Shown: positions 7,307 to 14,205 of the stretch, one piece after another
Position numbering within the stretch: the first letter of the stretch is position 1
Layout of the letters: every line of letters begins with the position of its first letter
NCBI GenBank assembly: GCA_038227045.1
Contig: JBBRQD010000053.1
Coordinates: 1 to 36,948 of the forward strand
Direction: 5' to 3'
Origin: JANXLS01 sp038227045
GTDB taxonomy: Bacteria; Planctomycetota; SZUA-567; H5-PLA8
DNA length: 36,948 nt
Made by a program: the position numbers and the translations under genes
The notes under the pieces: model-generated
Database searches by the model: none
What the model saw: only the letters and a program-made list of their open reading frames with translations
Told to the model about the DNA's origin: nothing

Positions 7307-8410
7307 ATGTTCCGCAGAATGTTGTTTCCACTCGTGTGCATGCTGGCTTTTCCATTGAGCGCTCTGGCCTGCGATGCGTGCGGCGGCAGCATTGGCGACC
7401 CGTCGCGCGGAGGCGGTTCCGGGATTACGGCCGGAATTGGCGATGTGCGCCGGCCGCTCACGGATCTGATTCTCTCCAAGAAAATGGCCGACCGCAAATC
7501 GCCGGAAACGCCGCTGGCCAACGACGTGCCCGACCTGACCCAACCGGCTCCGCCGCCACCGCCGGAGCAGCAGGAAACCCGGCCGCGACGCTGGTCGTTC
7601 GACACCACGTTCGAATACCGGCGTTTCCAGCAAAACAGAGCTGAGAACTCCTATGCCATCGTTCTGGCCGGCCACGACCAGCACGCTTATCGCTTCGATT
7701 ATTCCTTCAGCGAACACATCGGCTACCTCGTCACGAACGATCTTTCCGTCGGACTCGGTGCGGGATTCCGCGATCTTCACAAACTTGACGTGGACGTGGC
7801 CGACCGCATCGGACAGCGCGAAAACAGCAGCGGTCCGACCGACCCGACACTTGACGTGAAGTACCGCTTCATGCATCAGACCGAGTGTTTTCCGCTGGAC
7901 CTCGCCGTCTTCGCCGCGGTGAAGACCGACCTCGGCCTGACAAACAACCGCAGGCCGACCGGTGAACTCTTCGAAACGGAAGATCAGCCCGGCACCGGCA
8001 GTTGGAACGAAACGCTGGGCCTCGCCGCGTCGCACGGCTGGGAAAAATGGGGCGCGTCCGGCTCGGCCAGTTACACGCACAAAGGCGAAGGCGCCGAACG
8101 CTTCAAGGAAGGCGACGTCACGCGCCTGTCGGTGAGCGCCAGCCGCCTGCTTACGCCCGAATGCTGCTCGTGGAAGGCCTACTTCAGCGCGGGCCTGCAA
8201 GGCTTGATCGAACGCCACGCGATCGACCACGGCATCACCGATCCGGACCACGGCGGAAAGTTCATGTACTTCATTCCCGGTGTTGCCGCGAAACCCAACG
8301 ACCGCCTGATCGTCAGCATTTCCGCACCCATTCCGGTCATTCAAGACGAGAACGGCACGCATCAGAAGCAACGTTGGAATCTGCAAATCGGCGTTGGAGT
8401 GCGATTCTAA
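7307..8410 (+). CDS. Outer-membrane beta-barrel protein (transporter/porin-like)
   Basis: A 367-residue exported protein. The signal peptide (MFRRMLFPLVCMLAFPLSAL, cleavage after ALA) is followed at once by a CDACGGS motif. After a Pro-rich linker (PAPPPPPEQQE, about residues 81-91) the sequence alternates hydrophobic and polar residues in beta-hairpin fashion (FDTTFEYRRFQQN, AYRFDYSFSEHIGYLV, LSVGLGAGFRDLH, LGLAASHGWEKWGASGSASY). It ends in a terminal aromatic strand (WNLQIGVGVRF), the usual outer-membrane insertion signal. This resembles the 'MetA-pathway of phenol degradation'/transporter-like barrel group. The ATG at 7307 has AAGAAAGG 7 bases upstream. The Cys motif at the mature N terminus and the Cys-rich neighbour hint at a metal connection, which is inference. 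Confidence 0.75.
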   Translation: MFRRMLFPLVCMLAFPLSALACDACGGSIGDPSRGGGSGITAGIGDVRRPLTDLILSKKMADRKSPETPLANDVPDLTQPAPPPPPEQQETRPRRWSFDTTFEYRRFQQNRAENSYAIVLAGHDQHAYRFDYSFSEHIGYLVTNDLSVGLGAGFRDLHKLDVDVADRIGQRENSSGPTDPTLDVKYRFMHQTECFPLDLAVFAAVKTDLGLTNNRRPTGELFETEDQPGTGSWNETLGLAASHGWEKWGASGSASYTHKGEGAERFKEGDVTRLSVSASRLLTPECCSWKAYFSAGLQGLIERHAIDHGITDPDHGGKFMYFIPGVAAKPNDRLIVSISAPIPVIQDENGTHQKQRWNLQIGVGVRF

Positions 8411-8513
8411 TATCCCCGCCATCGGAACATCGCGCTTCCATTCACATCCGATTCTGTTAAAATCGTGTAAAAAGATTTTTTCTCTTTCTGATCTCAAGGA
8501 GAGACGTGCCGCC

Positions 8514-10790
8514 ATGCCAGAACAATTGAACGCCATCCGCAGACTCTACTCGTCCATGGCCGACCGCCACGCTGCGCTCCGCACGCGCCTTGGGCGCGAC
8601 CTCACACAGGCCGAAAAGATTCTCTTCGCCCATCTCGACGATCCCGCGCATCAGGAACTCAAGCGCGGCGAGTCGTTCCTGATGCTGCGCCCCGACCGCG
8701 TTGCGCTTCAGGACGCCACGGCGCAAATGGCGATTCTTCAATTCATCTCCAGCGGCAAAAAACGCGTCGCCGTGCCGACCACCGTGCATTGCGACCACCT
8801 CATCATCGGCCGCACCGGCGCGGAATCCGACATGCAGGTCGCCTTGCGCGACAACAAGGAAGTCTTCGATTTCCTCGCGTCCTCTTCGCAGAAATACGGC
8901 ATGGGATTCTGGAAGCCAGGCTCGGGCATTATCCATCAGGTCGTGCTTGAAAATTACGCCTTTCCGGGCGGCTTGATGATCGGCACGGACAGCCACACAC
9001 CCAACGCCGGCGGCATGGGCATGCTCGCGATCGGCGTGGGTGGCGCGGACGCCGTCGATGTCATGGCCGGCATGGCCTGGGAACTGCTCAATCCGAAATT
9101 GATCGGCGTAAAACTGACCGGCTCGCTGAACGGCTGGACGAGCGCCAAAGACGTGATCTTGAAAATGCTCGAATTGCTCACCTGCGCGGGCGGCACGAAC
9201 AAGATCGTCGAATACTTCGGGCCGGGTGTCGAAAGCATCAGCCTCACCGGACGCGGCACGATCACCAACATGGGCGCCGAACTAGGCGCAACCACATCGG
9301 TCTTCCCCTTCGACAAGCGCACTGTCACCTACCTCGAAGCGACGTTCCGCAAGGAAATCGCCGCCGAGGCCATCAAACATTTTGGAGCGCTCAACGCCGA
9401 CGCATCCGCGCATGTCAATCCTGAAAAATACTACGATCAGGTCATCGAGATCAATCTCGACGAACTCGAACCGATGCTCGTCGGCCCCCACAGCCCCGAC
9501 ATCGCCCACGCCGCGTCGGAAATGAAAGCGCATCAGCTCAAGGAAAACTATCCCGACCTGATCAAAGTCGGCCTGATCGGTTCGTGCACCAACAGCTCCT
9601 ACGAAGACATCGGCCGCGCGGCGTTCGTGGCGCGGCAGGCCATCTCCGCGGGGATCAAACCGAAGGCGAATCTGTTCGTCTCGCCCGGCTCCGACCAGAT
9701 CCATTCGACGATGACGCGCGACGGCCAACTCGAAACGCTGAAAGAGTTGGGCGCGACGATTCTCGCCAACGCCTGCGGCCCGTGCATCGGCCAATGGAAG
9801 CGTGAGGACGTGAAGGAAGAAGACGGCAGTTCGAAGGTTCCGAACGTGATCGTGACCAGCTTCAACCGCAACTTCCGCGGCCGCAACGACAGCTTCGCCA
9901 GCACGCTGGCGTTCATCGGTTCGCCGGAGCTGGTCGTGGCGAAAGTGCTGGCCGGATCGCTCTCCTTCAATCCCATCACCGACACGATCCCCGGCCCGCA
10001 CGGCCCGGTGAAACTCGAAGCCCCCAGCGCCCCCGAACTGCCCGCAAACGGTTTCGTGCGCGACGACAAAGGCTTCCAGGCCCCCGCCGCCGACGGCAGC
10101 GCGGTGGCGGTCAACGTCGCCGTGAATTCCAAGCGCCTGCAACTGCTCGAACCGTTCGCCGAATGGGATCGCAAGGACATCGTCGACGCGCGCATCCTGG
10201 TGAAAGCACTCGGCAAGTGCACGACGGACCACATTTCCGCCGCCGGAAAATGGCTGCAATTCCGCGGCCATCTCGACAACATCTCGAACAATCTGTTGAT
10301 TGGCGCGACAAACGCGTTCACCAAAGAAATCGGCACCGCAAAGAATCTGCGCACGGGCGAAAGCGGAATCCCCTACCCCGCCGTCGCCCGCGATTACAAA
10401 GCCCACGGAATCCAATGGGTGGTCTTCGGCGACAACAACTACGGCGAAGGCTCAAGCCGCGAACACGCCGCGCTGGAACCGCGGTTCCTGGGCGGCCGAG
10501 CCATCATCGTAAAGAGTTTCGCCCGCATCCACGAGACAAATCTAAAGAAGCAGGGCATGCTCCCACTCACGTTCGCCAACCCCGCCGACTACGACAAAGT
10601 TCAGGAAACGGACATGGTGAGCCTGATCGATCTCGCCAAGCTGTCTCCAGGCAAACAAGTCACGTGTGTGCTGAAACACGCGGATGGAAGCGAGGATCGC
10701 ATCAAATTGAATCACACGTATAACGCGGAACAAATCGAATGGTTCAAGGCGGGTAGCGCGTTGAATTTGATGAAGAAGTTGGATAAATAA
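8514..10790 (+). CDS. acn: Aconitate hydratase (mitochondrial/ACO2-like type)
   Basis: Aconitase interconverts citrate and isocitrate in the TCA cycle using a [4Fe-4S] cluster. The 758-residue protein has all expected parts. The cluster ligands are Cys358 in GSCTNSS and Cys421 and Cys424 in ACGPC; the 63- and 3-residue spacing equals that of ACO2. The swivel domain carries DNNYGEGSSREHAALEPR, with the catalytic serine region. Upstream motifs include VHCDHLI, GTDSHTPNAGG and GVGGADAVDVMAG. The length and residue pattern are those of the ACO2-like class rather than AcnA or AcnB. AAGGAGAG at 8496-8503 supports ATG 8514. A hicAB pair follows 64 bases later. Confidence 0.95.
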   Translation: MPEQLNAIRRLYSSMADRHAALRTRLGRDLTQAEKILFAHLDDPAHQELKRGESFLMLRPDRVALQDATAQMAILQFISSGKKRVAVPTTVHCDHLIIGRTGAESDMQVALRDNKEVFDFLASSSQKYGMGFWKPGSGIIHQVVLENYAFPGGLMIGTDSHTPNAGGMGMLAIGVGGADAVDVMAGMAWELLNPKLIGVKLTGSLNGWTSAKDVILKMLELLTCAGGTNKIVEYFGPGVESISLTGRGTITNMGAELGATTSVFPFDKRTVTYLEATFRKEIAAEAIKHFGALNADASAHVNPEKYYDQVIEINLDELEPMLVGPHSPDIAHAASEMKAHQLKENYPDLIKVGLIGSCTNSSYEDIGRAAFVARQAISAGIKPKANLFVSPGSDQIHSTMTRDGQLETLKELGATILANACGPCIGQWKREDVKEEDGSSKVPNVIVTSFNRNFRGRNDSFASTLAFIGSPELVVAKVLAGSLSFNPITDTIPGPHGPVKLEAPSAPELPANGFVRDDKGFQAPAADGSAVAVNVAVNSKRLQLLEPFAEWDRKDIVDARILVKALGKCTTDHISAAGKWLQFRGHLDNISNNLLIGATNAFTKEIGTAKNLRTGESGIPYPAVARDYKAHGIQWVVFGDNNYGEGSSREHAALEPRFLGGRAIIVKSFARIHETNLKKQGMLPLTFANPADYDKVQETDMVSLIDLAKLSPGKQVTCVLKHADGSEDRIKLNHTYNAEQIEWFKAGSALNLMKKLDK

Positions 10791-10854
10791 ATCAGCTCCA
10801 TGAGTGATCCCATTCAAATAGATGCGTTTTCCAAATTGGCTGAAAGAATGATTG

Positions 10855-11055
10855 ATGCCGCGTAAAATCCGTCAGTTAATCGCCGATCTGGAGACGGCGG
10901 GCTTCATTGCCGTGCCAGGCGGCAAAGGCTCGCATCGCAAATACCGGCATCCTCGATTCGCCGGCTCTGTCATTTTGAGTGGCAAAGAAGGTGATGACGC
11001 GCATCAATATCAGGAAAAACACATTCGTAGCGCAATTCGCGAGGCCAGCAAATGA
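10855..11055 (+). CDS. hicA: HicA-type toxin (mRNA interferase)
   Basis: A 66-residue protein of the HicA family, a double-stranded-RNA-binding-like fold that cleaves mRNA and is neutralised by HicB. The signature GGKGSHRKYRHP carries the catalytic His27 of the typical G-S-H-x-x-Y/F motif; MPRKIRQLIADLETAGF is the usual first strand-helix. The start at 10855 (ATGCCGCG) follows a TTG at 10852, and there is no strong ribosome-binding site. Its stop overlaps the ATG of the antitoxin gene (ATGA), the normal coupling for this pair. It lies 64 bases behind aconitase and may be read from that transcript or from a promoter in the short gap. Confidence 0.9.
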   Translation: MPRKIRQLIADLETAGFIAVPGGKGSHRKYRHPRFAGSVILSGKEGDDAHQYQEKHIRSAIREASK

Positions 11056-11288
11056 AAGCAGAGGACCGGTACCTTAAGTTTGTACGCTGGAGCGACGAAG
11101 ACCGCGCATATATCGGCTTCTGTCCCGATCTTTTCCCATGGGGTGGCGTCTGTCACGGCAAAGGCGAGGAACAGACATACCGCAAATTGTGCGAACTGGT
11201 GCGTGAGGAGATCGATGCGATTCAGGCCGAAGGCAAAGATCTCCCGGCGGCCGCGACCCGGCCTATGCGCGAACCTGCCGGAGTATAA
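11052..11288 (+). CDS. hicB: HicB-type antitoxin
   Basis: A 78-residue partner of HicA. The partial RNase-H-like fold is recognisable (YLKFVRWSDEDRAYIGFCPD, then GGVCHGKGEEQTYRKLCEL, then VREEIDAIQAEG). Many HicB proteins add a C-terminal ribbon-helix-helix or HTH domain for autoregulation; here only about 14 residues follow the fold (LPAAATRPMREPAGV), so no DNA-binding domain is visible. This makes repression of its own promoter doubtful unless another surface binds DNA. Start and stop overlap with hicA shows the two are one transcript. A hairpin follows the stop by about 70 bases. Confidence 0.85.
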   Translation: MKAEDRYLKFVRWSDEDRAYIGFCPDLFPWGGVCHGKGEEQTYRKLCELVREEIDAIQAEGKDLPAAATRPMREPAGV

Positions 11289-11359
11289 CGGTGGTGCGCA
11301 AACGCAACGCACGTCCCTTGGCAGAACCCGCCCCGCGGACCGCTGAGCACAAAAAACTA

Positions 11360-11401
11360 CGGCACCCGTGCGGCCACCTATTGGCAGCCGCACGGGTGCC
11401 G
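11360..11401. terminator. Long-stem hairpin between convergent genes
   Basis: CGGCACCCGTGCGGC (11360-11374) and its exact complement (11387-11401) form a 15-bp stem with a 12-base loop. No T-run follows on the plus side. The position, between hicB and the convergent ligase-like gene, fits a transcript end. Confidence 0.65.
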
Positions 11402-11438
11402 GCGGCTATTAATTCCGAAATTACCAATCCATTGTTTA

Positions 11439-12875
11439 TTACTCATTCCGCCGACTCGCAATCACCCCCGTCAGCGTCCAAAACCAAATCCCCCCAAACG
11501 GATTCTCCAGCACTACGCCGAACGACATCGCCAGCAGATAAACCGACCACACGCTGAGCAGCGTGGTTTCGGCGACAAACGATGCGTGCTCCGCGGCGAA
11601 TCGATCCGGCGGGCCGAATCGATAGCTAACGCGCTTTTCCCAACAATTCCGCAATCCGCGAGCGAAAACAGCGCCCAACAATCCCAGCCACACGATCAGC
11701 CCCGTTCCGCCGAGCCGCGTGAAAATCGTCACGTGCGCGGAGTGCGGATTGCGGTTCGGCGAGCCATATTTCGCCGCGTTTTGACTGTCTTCAAACATTG
11801 GCCATTCAGGCGTGCCGCGCAGCAAATCGGTGAGATTCGTGCCGAAGCCAAATCCAAACACGGGCGCGCGCCGCGTCGTTTCGTCAATGCAGCGCGTCCA
11901 AAAAACGAGCCGCCATTTGACTGAATGCGCGGCGATTTGCCCTTGGCGCGTTGCGAAATGCTGCTCATTGGGATCGATCAATGCGTCCATGCGCTCGCGA
12001 CCTTGCCCGTTGTTGTGCTCATATGCCGCCCAAATTGAAATAGTCATCACAACCACGATGGCGAACCCGAACATCGCGACTTTTCGCTTGTTCAACGAAC
12101 CGGCCAGCGCATTGAATGAAAGCATGACGAAAGAAATAAAAAACGACAACTGAATCGCGCGCGTCGGCATGCTCAACAGCAATAGGAGCGCCGCGCAGAA
12201 CACAATGGCGGTGAAAAAATAAAAACCGAGAAGGCGCAACAATTTTATTAGAAACTCACGCGAACGCCAATTTTCATTTGTCCGCAATTCACACAAGCGC
12301 CTCATTGCGCCCATTGAAAAAATGCTTGCCCAAACGGCGAAAGCGACCGCCGCGGAGAGCGTGAGAAAATCGACCTTCACATTGGCCGGAGCGTGAATCC
12401 AGCCCAAATAAATTCCACCCGCCCAGACCAGCGCCAAAAACGTTACGGGTGCCAGGAATTGAATCATACGCATCGTCGTGTCTGAGCCGGTCTTGTCCGC
12501 TAAAAGCCACGGCCCCAGAAACGCCGCCACTGCGTAAAGACAAATCACGCCATCACGCGCCGCGTCCATTCCCCGCGACGGCGCGTCGATCGCGACGCGT
12601 GCCATGCCGTAGAACATGAAGAGCGCGACAAATTGCATTGCGCGCGACCGCTTCAACGGTTCGATGAAGACATTTTTAAAATCGAAAAACGCCGCAAAGA
12701 GTGCCACTCCAAGCGCCATCTCGCCGACATAAAACGGCGGAAAACCCAGAAGCGCAAAACTGCGGTTAAAAATCAAATAGCCCGCAAGCAGCAGCAAAAA
12801 TACAATCGCCGCTGCACGGCGCAGCATCGCCGCGAAGGCTCCTCCTGTTTTGTTCTCGAACGGTGGCGGAATCAT
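11439..12875 (-). CDS. O-antigen ligase/polymerase-like membrane protein
   Basis: A 478-residue polytopic inner-membrane protein with roughly a dozen hydrophobic segments. The C-terminal part has the pattern of the Wzy_C/O-antigen ligase family: a long periplasmic loop (about residues 290-385) containing VFGFGFGTNLTDL, then NRNPHSAHVTIFTRLGGTGL, where the NPHSxH...G motif is the commonly conserved 'HN/HSxxLxxxxxxG' signature, then further membrane helices. Enzymes of this family attach or polymerise polysaccharide on lipid carriers in the periplasm. No other polysaccharide genes are nearby, so the exact substrate is unknown. The start ATG is at 12875 and lacks a strong ribosome-binding site. 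It is divergent from the M48 protease with 59 bases between starts. Confidence 0.75.
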   Translation of the reverse strand: MIPPPFENKTGGAFAAMLRRAAAIVFLLLLAGYLIFNRSFALLGFPPFYVGEMALGVALFAAFFDFKNVFIEPLKRSRAMQFVALFMFYGMARVAIDAPSRGMDAARDGVICLYAVAAFLGPWLLADKTGSDTTMRMIQFLAPVTFLALVWAGGIYLGWIHAPANVKVDFLTLSAAVAFAVWASIFSMGAMRRLCELRTNENWRSREFLIKLLRLLGFYFFTAIVFCAALLLLLSMPTRAIQLSFFISFVMLSFNALAGSLNKRKVAMFGFAIVVVMTISIWAAYEHNNGQGRERMDALIDPNEQHFATRQGQIAAHSVKWRLVFWTRCIDETTRRAPVFGFGFGTNLTDLLRGTPEWPMFEDSQNAAKYGSPNRNPHSAHVTIFTRLGGTGLIVWLGLLGAVFARGLRNCWEKRVSYRFGPPDRFAAEHASFVAETTLLSVWSVYLLAMSFGVVLENPFGGIWFWTLTGVIASRRNE

Positions 12876-12934
12876 TTCTGGACCTGAACTCTTGACTGGA
12901 CGAAGCCGCGGCTCCGTTCTACATTCCGTATCCT

Positions 12935-14200
12935 ATGGCATACGACCGCATCGTCCTGATCGTTTTCCTCACATTCTTCGCGCTGGAATTTTTTCTTGAA
13001 CGCGCCCTGGCATGGCTGAATGCGAATCATGTCAAGGCGCACGCCGCTTCCGTTCCCGAGGCACTGGCCGGGATCGTCGATCCGGAAACGCACCGCAAGA
13101 GCGTCGAATACACGCTCGCACGCGCGGCCTTCGGCCACATCGCGGCGCTTGAGGACGCCGTTCTGAATCTGTTGCTTTTGTTTGCGGGCATTCTGCCCTG
13201 GCTGAGCGCACTGTCAGCGCGATTTGTGCCGAACGACTACGTAAGCGGCGCGGCGTTTCTGCTCGCATTTGGCTTCCTGAACGCGCTGATTCGCACGCCG
13301 CTGGATCTCTACAGCACATTCAAAATCGAAGCAAAATTCGGTTTCAACAAGACCACATTCGGCACGTGGCTCCTTGATCGAATTAAAGGCACGATTCTGG
13401 CCGCGATCATTGGCACGCCGTTTATCATGGCGTTGCTCTGGCTGACGCTCCGCACCGGCGCCTTCTGGTGGCTCTGGGCGGCGCTGTTTGTGATCGCGTT
13501 TCAGTTTCTGAGGATGCTTCTTTCCCCAATGGTCATCGCGCTTCTTTTCAACAAATTCAAACCGCTGGAGGAAGGCGAACTCAGCCGCGCGCTGACGGAC
13601 CTCGCGCGGCGCTGTCAATTCGGCGCGAGCGGCATTTTTGTCATGGACGGCTCGCGACGCTCCGCGCATTCGAACGCCTATTTTACCGGCATCGGCGGCG
13701 CGCGTCGAATCGTGCTGTACGACACGCTCGTCGAACAGCTCACGCCGCCCGAACTGAGTGCCGTGCTCGCGCACGAAATCGGACACTACAAACTCAAGCA
13801 CATTCCCAAGGGCATGATGATCGGTTGCGCGATGACACTCGCCGGTTTTTACGGGCTGAATCTGATCCTGCATTGGCCGCCCATTTACGAAGCATTCGGT
13901 GGCGGCGCATGGCCCGCGGAATCGCACACGCCATTGGGCGTCGCGCAAGGATTCGCAATCTGCTCGCTGATCGCGGAGCCGCTGTCGTTCTGGACGGGGC
14001 CGCTCTTCAATGCGCTGTCGCGAAAATACGAATACGAAGCCGACGCGTATGCCCGGACCCAAACCGGCGCGGAATCAATGCGCGGCGCGCTACTGAAACT
14101 TTTCGAGAAAAACCTGAGTAATCTGACGCCGCACCCGTTGTTTAGCGCCTACCACTATTCGCATCCCGCGCTGCTTGAACGCCTCGACGCGCTGAAATGA
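12935..14200 (+). CDS. M48 family (Ste24/CAAX-prenyl-protease-like) membrane metallopeptidase
   Basis: A 421-residue protein with several transmembrane segments in the N-terminal 200 residues and a zinc protease domain after them. The motif HEIGH (280-284) and the third ligand in EYEAD (Glu368 of ExxAD) are intact. SRRSAHSNAYFTGIGG just before is the typical Ste24/HtpX-like substrate-side motif. Length and topology fit Ste24 rather than the shorter HtpX. Family members cleave membrane proteins or prenylated C termini in eukaryotes; in bacteria they act on unknown membrane substrates. The ATG at 12935 is used, although there is no clear ribosome-binding site. It ends 5 bases before the convergent TPR-redoxin gene. 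Confidence 0.9.
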   Translation: MAYDRIVLIVFLTFFALEFFLERALAWLNANHVKAHAASVPEALAGIVDPETHRKSVEYTLARAAFGHIAALEDAVLNLLLLFAGILPWLSALSARFVPNDYVSGAAFLLAFGFLNALIRTPLDLYSTFKIEAKFGFNKTTFGTWLLDRIKGTILAAIIGTPFIMALLWLTLRTGAFWWLWAALFVIAFQFLRMLLSPMVIALLFNKFKPLEEGELSRALTDLARRCQFGASGIFVMDGSRRSAHSNAYFTGIGGARRIVLYDTLVEQLTPPELSAVLAHEIGHYKLKHIPKGMMIGCAMTLAGFYGLNLILHWPPIYEAFGGGAWPAESHTPLGVAQGFAICSLIAEPLSFWTGPLFNALSRKYEYEADAYARTQTGAESMRGALLKLFEKNLSNLTPHPLFSAYHYSHPALLERLDALK

Positions 14201-14205
14201 ATTTG

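Noticed and set aside
7259..8536. 425-codon open frame on the minus strand opposite the barrel protein gene
   Set aside because: The plus strand shows a signal peptide, ribosome-binding site and beta-barrel pattern; the minus frame has none of these and runs into the intergenic region.
9282..10415. 377-codon open frame on the minus strand opposite aconitase
   Set aside because: It lies entirely within the aconitase gene, which has intact catalytic motifs. Antisense frames of this length are common opposite C/G-wobble genes. The translation is low-complexity and has no start signal.
10800..10865. 22-codon frame between aconitase and hicA
   Set aside because: It overlaps the hicA start and has no ribosome-binding site. 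It could be a leader peptide, but nothing supports it beyond an open frame.
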